From contig CAUYUJ010018728.1 of assembly GCA_963575745.1 (NCBI GenBank), positions 64,390 to 128,389 on the forward strand: 64,000 bases of DNA. Direction: 5' to 3'. The notes beneath the pieces were generated by a model. That model was not told the DNA's origin and ran no database searches. It was given only the letters and a program-made list of their open reading frames with translations. Made by a program: the position numbers and the translations under genes. Of this stretch, positions 28,140-39,107 are shown in pieces. Within the stretch, counting starts at the first letter, position 1. Every line of letters starts with the position of its first letter. The stretch is from Prorocentrum cordatum (Eukaryota; Sar; Dinophyceae; Prorocentrales; Prorocentraceae).

Positions 28140-28372
28140 GGGCTCCTCCTCCCCCCCCCCTCCTCCTCCTTCCCTCCTCGCCCTCCTCTCCCCCCCCTCC
28201 CTCCTCCTGCACCGCCTCCTCCTCCCCTCCTCCTCCTCCTCTTCCTACCCCTCCTCCTCCTCCTCCTCCCCCTCCCCCTCCTCTTCCTCCTCTTTCCTTC
28301 CCCCTCCTCCATCCCCTCCTCCTCCTCTTCCTTCTTCTCATCCTCCTCTTCCTCCTCCTCCATTCCCTGTCC
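28140..28372 (+). repeat. TCC tract
   Basis: Imperfect TCC/CTTCC repeats, inverted relative to the GGA tract at 27776-27931. Confidence 0.9.
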
Positions 28373-28475
28373 CCAGAGATCACTTCTCCCTGTCGCACCC
28401 CGAGGCCAGTTTTTTGGGGCGGGCCGGGTGTTTCGCCTGAGATGTCCTCACCACGTATGACTCTGAAGTTTGAGC

Positions 28476-28823
28476 ATTGACAGCAGCTTCACAGAAGGAG
28501 GGCGGGTCGTTTTCAAATTGTGGCTTTGGCTTTCGCGCCGTGTACATTCGTCTTAAACAATTGAAAGAGTTCCACGGTTTGAGGGCGAGTGTTTTTCAAA
28601 ATGTGGCTGTCGCCTTAGCGCCGCGCACATTCCTTTAAACACATGGCAGAAACTTCACATATTGAGGGCGGGTCGTATTCCACATGCAGTTCTTGCCTCG
28701 CAGCGCACATTCGTTTTTAAACATTGCAAGAGTTTCACTGCTTGAGGGCGATTCATTTTCAAAATGCGGTTCTCGCGTGAGCGCCGCGCATTTTCGTCGT
28801 AGACATTTGCAAGAGTTTCGCGG
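28476..28823 (+). repeat. 82-bp tandem repeat, 4.2 copies
   Basis: Units at 28476-28558, 28559-28640, 28641-28722 and 28723-28804, then a partial 28805-28823. Each unit carries a caagagtttc/gaaagagttcc-like start, 'ttgagggcg', a TTTTCAAA-like block, 'gcgccgcgcacattc' and ends 'tttaaac/gtagac'. Units are 70-80% alike by eye. No ORF is conserved. Confidence 0.8.
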
Positions 28824-29117
28824 ATTCCCGTGATCAATGTACCATAATTTGTGTTTGGGAAGGATTCAGGCTTCGGAGGGTACGCAAGTTGTGTTGATTC
28901 GCGGTGTTCGTCCCAGGCATGAATGTGTGGCACGCGGGATCGTCAAGATGCAACAGTCAAGTTTATCAGTGGCGTTGGAATTCCGAGAACAACTTGTTGG
29001 CATGTTTCAGGGTCTTCAAACAGTTGTCTTCCAACAAGGTATTCCCTCAGTAATACTCAATTCCTGTAGGGGCCTATGAAGAGGCAACTTGTTGATGCCT
29101 CTTGGGTTTACACTGGT

Positions 29118-29300
29118 CCTCCTCCTCCTTCTCATCTCCCCTCCTCCTCCTCCTCCTCCTCTCCTCCTCCTCCTCCTCTTCCTCCTCTTCCTCCTCCTCC
29201 TCCTTCTCCTCCTTCTCCTCCTCCTCCTCCTCCCCCCCATCATCCCCCTTCTCCTCCTACTCCTCCTCCTCCTGCTCCTCTTCCTGCTCCTCCCCATCCT
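29118..29300 (+). repeat. TCC tract
   Basis: Imperfect TCC/CTTCC repeats, again followed by an inverted GGA tract (29420-29500). Confidence 0.9.
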
Positions 29301-29419
29301 TCAACCACGTTGTCAAAGACGCGCCAACGGATGTCCCAGCAATTGCAAGGGGGGGCCGCTACGGGGGAGGGTGGGTAGCAGTAGCGTATGCACGTGAATC
29401 TCATGGAAAGGAGAACATA

Positions 29420-29500
29420 AGGGGAGGTGGAAGGGAGGAGGAGGAGACGGAGGAAGAGGAGGAGGAGGAGGAGGAGGAGGAGAAAGAGAAGGAGAAGGAA
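29420..29500 (+). repeat. GGA tract
   Basis: GGA/GAGGAA repeats complementary to the tract at 29118-29300. Confidence 0.9.
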
Positions 29501-31570
29501 CGGGATGGGGGGCAGCACGATCGGTGAGGAGAAGGACATGCACGCGAATGGGGAGGCTGAGGAGGCGGAGGAGGGAGGAGGATCGCGAGAGGAGAAAGGA
29601 AAGACCTGGGAGAATCCCCAAAGATGAGAGAATGACAATGGGACAGATAATCAGTCTGAAATAATGATGGCCCTGGTGGGCGCACTGTCTAACTTGGCCG
29701 ACCGTCTCAAGCATTCTGGTTCAGGTTCAGGCAGACCTGGAGCAGCGTCTTTTTGCCCGTACTCCACACACGCGGAAACAGTTGACCTGCGGGTTGGGAG
29801 GCGGTCCAGAAGGCATTGTGGACCGTGTGGTCCGCTGTCGCATCCGTTCTCAGTCTCAGCGTACCCACAGCAAACTCGATCGGTGTGAGTTCCACGCTGA
29901 AGTGCGCAGATGGCGACGCCCAACTTATTGCGCGTGCAAGCGGCATCGGCGTCAAGATTAGTGGTTGTGCTGAGGTGAAGCCTTATTGCAAAGATGCGGC
30001 GTATGGCAGCACTGTGAGTGCGACCTGCCCTGCAACGTGCGGCCTCTGCAGGGTGGCCAGCCCCAGCAGCTCCCAGGCGGCGAAGGTACTGATGGACAGG
30101 AGCTCCACGGGCTCCCGGGACGCGGATGATCAGCAGTCCTTGGACAGGTCTCTGGCGGCGAAAGGGCCTGACCCGACGCCGAGGCCGACGCCGTGGCCGA
30201 CGCCGTGGCCGACGCGGTACCCGACGCCGAGGCCGACCCGTGGCGACATGCCGACGCGGTACCCGACGCCGAGGCCGACGCCGTTGCCGACGCCGTAAGC
30301 GACGCCGTTACGAACCCGCGGCCGAACCCGACGCAGTACCCGACGCCCACGCCTAAGCCGACGCCGAACCCGACGCCGTAACCCGCAGCCGACGAATCCG
30401 AACCCGACCCGAACCCCACGCCGTAACCCGACGCCAGAAGCCGACGCCGAACCCGACGCCGACCCCTCGCCGTACCCGACGCCCCCCCGAAGCCGAACGC
30501 CAACCCCCCGCCGAACCCGACGGCCGTAACCGACGCGAAGCCGCGGGCACCGACCGACGACGCCTATAAACCCCGACGCCGAAGCCGACGCCGAGCCCGA
30601 CGCCGAACCCGACGCCGTACCCGACGCCGAAGCCGACGCCGAGCCCGACTCCGAACCCCACGCCCTATCCCACGCCCTACCCCACAGCTTTCCCAACGTC
30701 TTACCCCACGGCTTTCCCGACGCCTTACCCGACGGCCTTCCCGACGCCCTACCCGACGGCTTTCCCGACGGCCTACCCCACGCCCTACCCCACGCCCTAC
30801 CCCACAGCTTTCCCAACGTCTTACCCCACGGCTTTCCCGACGCCTTACCCGACGGCCTTTCCGACGCCCTACCCGACGGCCTTCCTGACGGCCTACCCCA
30901 CGGCTTTCCCGACTCCCTACCCGACGTCCTTCCCGACGCCCTTCCCCACGCCCAGCCCGACGTCCAGTCCGACGTATCCTCTGGGTTGGCCGACGCCAAG
31001 TCCAACGTTTCTTCCCGCAGCTCCCATGGCGGGTGGAGCCGCCGGAGGCGTGGCTGCCACCGGCGATCCGCACCTTCAAAACGTTCACGGCGAGCCGTTC
31101 GATTTAATGAAGCCGGGCAAACATGTTCTGATAAACATCCCTCGTGGAGTGAGCGTTGATGACGCATTGCTTCGTGTGCAGGCTGATGCGCGCCGATCGG
31201 GCGGAAGTTGTTCGGACATGTATTTTAAAGAACTGAACATTACAGGCTCTTGGGCAGAGGCTAAGCAAGTTGGAGGGTATCACTACAGCGTACGGCAAAA
31301 CGCCGTGACGATTCCGCAATGGGTCGTTGTTGGTCCTGTCGAGCTGAAAGTCGTCCACGGACGCACAGAGAGTGGCATCCTTTATTTGAATGTGCACGTG
31401 AAGCATTTGGGGCGATCAGGATTTGCCGTCGGAGGTCTGCTGGGGGAAGACGACCACAAAGAGGTGATGATTCCCCCAGCGTCTTGTACCAAGCGCACGT
31501 CTTTGCTAGAAGTGGTGACGAGTGGCCAGGCACCTTCCTCGGAGTCGCCAGTTGCAATCGCAACCTTCGC

Positions 31571-31680
31571 GTGACCATGCGGGATGCTTGAGAAGTGAGT
31601 AAATGGCAAGCAAGTGCGCCCTTTCGGGCGACGCATGCGGCAGTGTTTTCCTGTGCTTAGGAGAACTGTCTCTTTTACAG
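31571..31680 (+). other. Predicted intron 1 of the array genes (copy 1, 110 bp)
   Basis: Donor gtgacc overlaps the apparent stop (gcg tga). The acceptor is gtctcttttacag. Splicing in phase 2 joins ...IATFA to [11 protein letters not shown] with no stop. The same donor, acceptor and phase are conserved at the ends of copies 3 and 5. A stronger-looking donor (aagtgagt, 31593) lies 24 bp downstream, after the stop. Confidence 0.5.
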
Positions 31681-31887
31681 GGATTCTGAGACTTCCGTGC
31701 ATGGTTCGTGCCACGTTGCACCAATCTCAGCGGCTGCCTGGCAGCATCTTGTTGCCACTCCGCGCTGTCACATGCTCCCGTTGCTCGCCGAATCGAGCTG
31801 GCACCCTTGCCAGCCGTCCTGCTCCGACCTGCAACGGCTGACAAACAATGGCTACTTCCCAGTACAGTCGGTCGCTTGCTTCAAGGT
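31681..31887 (+). CDS. Predicted exon 2 of the array genes (copy 1)
   Basis: Reads [20 protein letters not shown], then [20 protein letters not shown] and [12 protein letters not shown]. Cys-rich and nearly identical in copies 1, 3 and 5. It ends in phase 2 at gttgag. The next intron (31888-31945) ends in ccctttccttcccag, one of the best acceptors in the window. Exon 3 then reads [20 protein letters not shown] and [19 protein letters not shown]. Confidence 0.5.
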
Positions 31888-32848
31888 GTTGAGACCGAGG
31901 GGGCTTGCTTCCTCCGCCCTCCCTCCCCATCCCTTTCCTTCCCAGTTTGCATCCTGTATCCTCCTTTGACCCTCCGCATGTCCAGCTGCCTGCGCCAACC
32001 TCCGCCACCGTGCCAGCGCAGCAGCATGGCGGGACGGAGATCGAGTTTACAGCCTGTTCCAGTTCAGTGCCTTGTTCGAGCAAGCGTCGTTCTGGAGAAC
32101 CTTCTTTTTCTTGGTTGTTTCCGCGGCCGTCTTTGAGACAAGGTTTGGGCATCTGAAGGTCCTCTTGGGCCGAATCGGAGCCATGTTGGGCTGTCCTGGG
32201 GCCTTCCTGCATGGCGTTTGGGCAACCTTGGGGCCGATCTTGGCAGCCTTGGGGCGGTTTGTTGCTGTCTTGGAGCTTTGTTGGGGGCCTCCTGGGCCGT
32301 TTTCGAAGGCTCTTGAGGGCCTCTATCCTTGGGCCGTGTTGGGCCATGGTGGACCGTCCTGGGGTTCTCTTGGAGGCTCTTGCGCCGTCGACTGGCCCTG
32401 TAAACACGTCTTGGTTCCGAAGGCTCCCTTGGGCCAGCCTGGGGCAGCGCCGCGCTGCCGCTCGGAGGGCCCCAGGCGAGGGAGGGGGGGCGGCCCAGAG
32501 GGCGCAACTGGAGAGCTCCGAGAAAGCATGTTCATGCAGTCGTATTGTTCCTTTATCATCCCCGCTCCTCCCGGCTCCTGGAGGAGTAGACCTTCTCTCC
32601 CCCACCCGCGCTGCAACGCGCACCTCGGGAATCAACCGTGCCGCGCGTTGGCCTCCAGACCGCCACTTGAGAATCCCTCCCCCCGTTCTCTCGAAATAAT
32701 GATGGCCAGGGTGGGCGCATGGTGTAATTTGGCCGTCCGTCCCAAGCATCTTGGTTCAAGCAGACCTGGAGCATCTTCCATTTTGCTCGTATTCCACACA
32801 CACGCGGAAACAGTGGACCTTCGGGTCATTGTCTTTCTGTTCTGTGGG

Positions 32849-35605
32849 ATGGCGGTCCAGAAGGCATTGTGGACCGTGTGGTCCGCTGTCGCATTCGTTC
32901 TCAGTCTCAGCGTACCCACAGCAAACTCGATCGGTGTGAGTTCCACGCTGAAGTGCGCAGATGACGCCCAAATTATTGCGCTTGCAAGCGGCATCGGCGT
33001 CAAGATTAGTGGTTGTGCTGAGGTGAAGCCTTATTGCAAAGATGCGGCGTATGGCAGCACTGTGAGTGCGACCTGCCCTGCAACGTGCGGCCTCTGCAGG
33101 GTGGCCAGCCCCAGCAGCTCCCAGGCGGCGAAGGTACTGATGGACAGGAGCTCCACGGGCTCCCGGGACGCGGATGATCAGCAGTCCTTGGACAGGTCTC
33201 TGGCGGCGAAAGGGCCTGACCCGACGCCGAGGCCGACGCCGTGGCCGACGCCGTGGCCGACGCGGTACCCGACGCCGAGGCCGACGCCGTGGCCGACGCC
33301 GTGGCCGACGCGGTACCCGACGCCGAAGCCGACGCCGTGGCCGACGCCGAAGCCGACGCCGAACCCGACGCCGAACCCGACGCCGTACCCGACGCCGAAG
33401 CCGACGCCGAACCCGACACCGTACCCGACGCCGTACCCGACGCCGAACCCGACGCCGAACCCGACGCCGTACCCGACGCCGAAGCCGACGCCGAACCCGA
33501 CGCCGAACCCGACGCCGTACCCGACGCCGAAGCCGACGCCGAACCCGACGCCGAACCCGACGCCGTACCCGACGCCGAACCCGACGCCGAACCCGACGCC
33601 ATACCCGACGCCGAAGCCGACGCCGAGCCCGACGCCGAACCCGACGCCGTACCCGACGCCGAAGCCGACGCCGAGCCCGACTCCGAACCCCACGCCCTAC
33701 CCCACGCCCTACCCCACAGCTTTCCCAACGTCTTACCCCACGGCTTTCCCCACGTCCTTCCCGACGCCCTTCCCCACCCCCTTCCCCACGCCCAGCCCGA
33801 CGCCCAGTCCGACGTATCCTTTGGGTTGGCCGACGCCAAGTCCAACGTTTCTTCCCGCAGCTCCCATGGCGGGTGGAGCCGCCGGAGGCGTGGCTGCCAC
33901 NNNNNNNNNNNNNNNNNNNNNNNNNNNNNNNNNNNNNNNNNNNNNNNNNNNNNNNNNNNNNNNNNNNNNNNNNNNNNNNNNNNNNNNNNNNNNNNNNNNN
34001 CCGACGCCGTACCCGACGCCGAACCCGACGCCGAACCCGACGCCGAACCCGACGCCGTACCCGACGCCGAAGCCGACGCCGAACCCGACGCCGAACCCGA
34101 CGCCGTACCCGACGCCGAAGCCGACGCCGAACCCGACGCCGAACCCGACGCCGTACCCGACGCCGAACCCGACGCCGAACCCGACGCCATACCCGACGCC
34201 GAAGCCGACGCCGAGCCCGACGCCGAACCCGACGCCGTACCCGACGCCGAAGCCGACGCCGAGCCCGACTCCGAACCCCACGCCCTACCCCACGCCCTAC
34301 CCCACAGCTTTCCCAACGTCTTACCCCACGGCTTTCCCCACGTCCTTCCCGACGCCCTTCCCCACCCCCTTCCCCACGCCCAGCCCGACGCCCAGTCCGA
34401 CGTATCCTTTGGGTTGGCCGACGCCAAGTCCAACGTTTCTTCCCGCAGCTCCCATGGCGGGTGGAGCCGCCGGAGGCGTGGCTGCCACCGGCGATCCGCA
34501 CCTTCAAAACGTTCACGGCGAGCGGTTCGATTTAATGAAGCCGGGCAAACATGTTCTGATAAACATCCCTCGTGGAGTGAGCGTTGATGACGCATTGCTT
34601 CGTGTGCAGGCTGATGCGCGCCGATCGGGCGGAAGTTGTTCGGACATGTATTTTAAAGAACTGAACATTACAGGCTCTTGGGCAGAGGCTAAGCAAGTTG
34701 GAGGGTATCACTACAGCGTACGGCAAAACGCCGTGACGATTCCGCAATGGGTCGTTGTTGGTCCTGTCGGCTGGACCGTCGCCACGGACGCACCGAGAGT
34801 GGCATCCTTTATTGATGTGCAACGTGAAGCCGTTGGGCGATCATGATTTGGCCGGCGGAGGTCTCCTGGGAGAGGCGACCACAAAGAGTGATGACTCCCC
34901 CGCGTCTTGTACAATCGCACGATCTTTTCTAGAAGTGTGACGATGGCCAGCACCTTCCTCGGAGTCGCCAGTTGCCATCGCAAACGACCCCGGCCGCCTG
35001 CGGATTGCTGAGAAGTAATCTGGTGGTCTGGTGGCAAGCAAGTGCGCCCTTTCGGGGCGACGCATGCGTCTAGTGTTTTCCCTGTGCTTTAGGAGAATTG
35101 TCCTCTTTTACAGGGGATTCTGAGACTTTCCTTGCTGGTTCGTGCCACCTTGCCAACCAATCTCCGCGGCTGCTGGCAGCATCCCTTGTTGCCACTGATG
35201 GCCGCCGCTGTCACATGCTCCCGTTGCTCGCCGAATCGAGCTGGCATCCTTGCCAGCCGTCCTGCTCCGACCTGCAACGGCTGACAAACAATGGCTACTT
35301 CCCAGGACAGTCGGTCGCTTGCTTCAAGGTGTTGAGACCGAGGGGGCTTGCTTCCTCCGCCCTCCCTCCCCCTCCCCATCCCTTTCCTTCCCAGTTTGCA
35401 TCCTGTATCCTCCTTTGACCCTCCGCATGTCCAGCTGCCTGCGCCAACCTCCGCCACCGTGCCAGCGCAGCAGCATGGCGGGACGGAGATCGAGTTTACA
35501 GCCTGTTCCAGTTCAGTGCCTTGTTGGAGCAAGCGTCGTTCTGGAGAACCTTTTTTTTCTTGGTTGTTTCCGCGGCCGTCTTTGAGACAAGGTTTGGGCA
35601 TCTGA
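32849..35605 (+). CDS. Array copy 2: secreted ShK/Pro-Thr/vWD-like protein, with assembly gap
   Basis: ATG at 32849 opens a signal peptide ([20 protein letters not shown]). A six-Cys ShK-like domain (33019-33102; motif CPATCGLC), a long [11 protein letters not shown] repeat, then the gap at 33901-34000. After the gap the same repeat and the same PMAGGAAGG linker appear again, followed by the vWD-like domain ([20 protein letters not shown]). The simple frame ends at 34846 because of indels near 34770-34830; compared with copies 1, 3 and 5 the last 60 residues of exon 1 are scrambled. Exons 2 and 3 (about 35113-35605) are recognisable but also carry indels. Confidence 0.6.
33901..34000. other. 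Assembly gap (100 N) inside array copy 2
   Basis: Exactly 100 N. About 480 bp before the gap (33420-33900) and about 490 bp after it (34001-34490) are almost the same sequence, so the two contig ends most likely represent one locus. Confidence 0.95.
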
Positions 35606-35609
35606 AGGT

Positions 35610-35880
35610 CTTCTTGGGCCGAATCGGAGCCATGTTGGGCTGTCCTGGGGCCTTCTTGCATGGCGTTTGGGCAATCTTGGGGCCGATCTTGGCAGCCTTG
35701 GGGCGGTTTGTTGCTGTCTTGGAGCTTTGTTGGGGGCCTCCTGGGCCGTTTTCGAAGGCTCTTGAGGGCCTCTTGGACTATCCTTGGGCCGTGTTGGGCC
35801 ATGGTGGACCGTCCTGGGATTCTCTTGGAGGCTCTTGCGCCGTCGACTGGCCCTGTAAACACGTCTTGGTTCCGAAGGCT
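35610..35880 (+). repeat. CTTGGGGCC minisatellite of the array unit (copy 2 shown)
   Basis: Short units such as 'atcttggggccgatcttggc' and 'gggggcctcctgggcc' recur every 9-18 bp. Equivalent blocks lie at 32150-32420, 38400-38700, 41165-41470, 44045-44340 and 44875-45155. Long plus-strand frames over them join one gene's tail to the next gene's start only because the DNA lacks stop codons. Confidence 0.7.
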
Positions 35881-36304
35881 CTCTTGGGCCAGCCTGGGGC
35901 AGCGCCGCGCTGCCGCTCGGAGGGCCCCAGGCGAGGGAGGGGGGGCGGCCCAGAGGGCGCAACTGGAGAGCTCCGAGAAAGCATGTTCATGCAGTCGTAT
36001 TGTTCCTCTATCATCCCCGCTCCTCCCGGCTCCTGGAGGAGTAGACCTTCTCTCCCCCACCCGCGCTGCAACGCGCACCTCGGGAATCAACCGTGCCGCG
36101 CGTTGGCCTCCAGACCGCCACTTGAGAATACCCTTCTTTCCTCCCCCAGTTCCTCTCGAAATATGATGGCCTGGTTGGCGCATGGTGTAATTTGCCGTCG
36201 TCCCAAGCTCTTTGTTCAAGCAGACCTGGGCATCTTCATTTTGGCTCGTATTCCACACAGCACGCGGAACTGGACCTTGGGTCATTGTCTTTCTGTGCCG
36301 TGGG

Positions 36305-38389
36305 ATGGCGGTCCAAAAGCATTGTGGACCGTGTGTCCGCTGTCGCTTCGTGTTCTCAGTCTCAGCGTACCCACAGCAAACTCGATCGGTGTGAGTTCCA
36401 CGCTGAAGTGCGCAGATGACGACGACCAAATTATTGCGCTTGCAAGCGGCATCGGCGTCAAGATTAGTGGTTGTGCTGAGGTGAAGCCTTATTGCAAAGA
36501 TGCGGCGTATGGCAGCACTGTGAGTGCGACCTGCCCTGCAACGTGCGGCCTCTGCAGGGTGGCCAGCCCCAGCAGCTCCCAGGCGGCGAAGGTACTGATG
36601 GACAGGAGCTCCACGGGCTCCCGGGACGCGGATGATCAGCAGTCCTTGGACAGGTCTCTGGCGGCGAAAGGGCCTGACCCGACGCCGAGGCCGACGCCGT
36701 GGCCGACGCCGTGGCCGACGCGGTACCCGACGCCGAGGCCGACGCCGTGGCCGACGCCGTGGCCGACGCGGTACCCGACGCCGAGGCCGACGCCGTGGCC
36801 GACGCCGAAGCCGACGCCGAACCCGACGCCGAGGCCGACGCCGTGGCCGACGCCGAAGCCGACGCCGAACCCGACACCGTACCCGACGCCGTACCCGACG
36901 CCGTACCCGACGCCGAACCCGACGCCATACCCGACGCCGAAGCCGACGCCGAGCCCGACGCCGAACCCGACGCCGTACCCGACGCCGAACCCGACGCCGA
37001 GCCCGACTCCGAACCCCACGCCCACCCCTAAAACACCCCAACGGCCTACCCCACGGCTTTCCCAACGCCTTACCCCACGGCTTTCCCGACGCCTTATCCG
37101 ACGGCTTTCCCGACGCCCTACCCGACGGGTTTCCCGACGGTCTACCCCACGGCTTTTCCGACTCCCTACCCGACGTCTTTCCCGACGCCCTTCCCGACGC
37201 CCAGCCCGACGCCCAGTCCGACGTATCCTCTGGGGTGGCCGACGCCAAGTCCAAACGTTTTCTTTTTCCGCAGGTTCCAGTTCCTCGGCGCCGCACGGAG
37301 GCGTGGCTGCCCAACCGCGATCCGCACCTTCAAAACGTTCACGGCGAGCGGTTCGATCTAATGAAGCCGGGCAAACATGTTCTGATAAACATCCCTCGTG
37401 GAGTGAGCGAAGATGACGCATTGCTTCGTGTGCAGGCCGATGCGCGCCGATCGGGCGGAAGTTGTTCGGACATGTATTTTAAAGAACTGAACATTACAGG
37501 CTCTTGGGCAGAGGCTAAGCAAGTTGGAGGGTATCACTACAGCGTACGGCAAAACGCCGTGACGATTCCGCAATGGGTCGTTGTTGGTCCTGTCGAGCTG
37601 AAAGTCGTCCACGGACGCACAGAGAGTGGCATCCTTTATTTGAATGTGCACGTGAAGCATTTGGGGCGATCAGGATTTGCCGTCGGAGGTCTGCTGGGGG
37701 AAGACGACCACAAAGAGGTGATGACTCCCCCAGCGTCTTGTACCAAGCGCACGTCTTTGCTAGAAGTGGTGACGAGTGGCCAGGCACCTGCCTCGGAGTC
37801 GCCAGTTGCAATCGCAACCTTCGCGTGACCATGCGGGATGCTTGAGACGTGAGTCTATGGCAAGCAAGTGCGCCCTTTCGGGCGACGCATGCGGCAGTGT
37901 TTCCCTGTGCTTAGGAGAATTGTCTCTTTTACAGGGATTCTGAGACTTCCGTGCATGGTTCGTGCCACCTTGCACCAATCTCAGCGGCTGCTTGGCAGCA
38001 TCTTGTTGCCACTCCGCGCTGTCACATGCTCCCGTTGCTCGCCGAATCGAGCTGGCATCCTTGCCAGCCGTCCTGCTCCGACCTGCAACGGCTGACAAAC
38101 AATGGCTACTTCCCAGGGCAGTCGGTCGCTTGCTTCAAGGTGTTGAGACCGAGGGGGCTTGCTTCCTCCGCCCTCCCACCCCATCCCTTTCCTTCCCAGT
38201 TTGCATCCTGTATCCTCCTTTGACTCTCCGCATGTCCAGCTGCCTGCGCCAACCTCCGCCACCGTGCCAGCGCAGCAGCATGGCGGGACGGAGATCGAGT
38301 TTACAGCCTGTTCCAGTTCAGTGCCTTGTTCGAGCAAGCGTCGTTCTGGAGAACCTTTTTTTCTTGGTTGTTTCCGCGGCCGTCTTTGA
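36305..38389 (+). CDS. Array copy 3: secreted ShK/Pro-Thr/vWD-like protein, frameshifted
   Basis: ATG at 36305 (MAVQK) is followed by a one-base loss in ggtccaaaagcattg, so the signal peptide leaves frame; the adjacent frame continues into the ShK-like domain. The Pro-Thr repeat is shorter than in copy 2. A second shift near 37025 precedes the [12 protein letters not shown] section, and the linker before the vWD-like domain differs from other copies (SSSAPHGG). The vWD-like domain (37319-37824) is intact and ends IATFA at the predicted donor. Exons 2 and 3 follow; exon 3 stops at 38389. Confidence 0.6.
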
Positions 38390-39107
38390 GACAAGGTTTG
38401 GGCATCTAAAGGTCCTCTTGGGCCGAATCGGAGCCATGTTGGGCTGTCCTGGGGCCTTCTTGCATGGCGTTTGGGCAATCTTGGGGCCGATCTTGGCAGC
38501 CTTGGGGCGGTTTGTTGCTGTCTTGGAGCTTTGTTGGGGGCCTCCTGGGCCGTTTTCGAAGGCTCTTGAGGGCCTCTTGGACTATCCTTGGGCCGTGTTG
38601 GGCCATGGTGGACCGTCCTGGGATTCTCTTGGAGGCTCTTGCGCCGTCGACTGGCCCTGTAAACACGTCTTGGTTCCGAAGGCTCTCTTGGGCCAGCCTG
38701 GGGCAGCGCCGCGCTGCCGCTCGGAGGGCCCCAGGCGAGGGAGGGGGGGCGGCCCAGAGGGCGCAACTGGAGAGCTCCGAGAAAGTATGTTCATGCAGTC
38801 GTATTGTTCCTCTATCATCCCCGCTCCTCCCGGCTCCTGGAGGAGTAGACCTTCTCTCCCCCACCCGCGCTGCAACGCGCACCTCGGGAATCAACCGTGC
38901 CGCGCGTTGGCCTCCAGACCGCCACTTGAGAATCCCTCCCCCCGTTCTCTCGAAATAATGATGGCCATGGTGGGCGCATGGTGTAATTTGGCCGTCCGTC
39001 CCAAGCATCTTGGTTCAAGCAGACCTGGAGCATCTTCCATTTTGCTCGTATTCCACACACACGCGGAAACAGTGGACCTTCGGGTCATTGTCTTTCTGTT
39101 CCGTGGG

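Larger units (their letters stand above)
29799..32156 (+). pseudogene. Array copy 1: secreted ShK/Pro-Thr/vWD-like protein, start and repeat damaged
   Basis: The signal-peptide region is present ([20 protein letters not shown]), but the expected ATG reads AGG at 29799 after a small deletion. The ShK-like domain is intact. The Pro-Thr region is riddled with indels between 30235 and 30570, with a TAA at 30296. From about 30575 the frame recovers and continues through the vWD-like domain to 31570. Predicted introns are 31571-31680 and 31888-31945; exon 3 runs to a stop at 32156. Either a decayed copy or a poorly corrected assembly patch. Confidence 0.6.

Noticed and set aside
28476-28823. CRISPR array
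   Set aside because: Units of 82 bp are diverged along their length and lack identical short repeats with unique spacers; the context is eukaryotic.
32072-32848. Open frame running from the array flank into copy 2
   Set aside because: Upstream of ATG 32849 it crosses a minisatellite and has no domain. The same frame is broken in other copies.
32756-34595. Long minus-strand Arg- and Ser/Ala-rich frames opposite the array genes
   Set aside because: They are antisense readings of the CCGACG repeat. The sense strand has signal peptide, Cys-spacing and domain conservation; the antisense has none.
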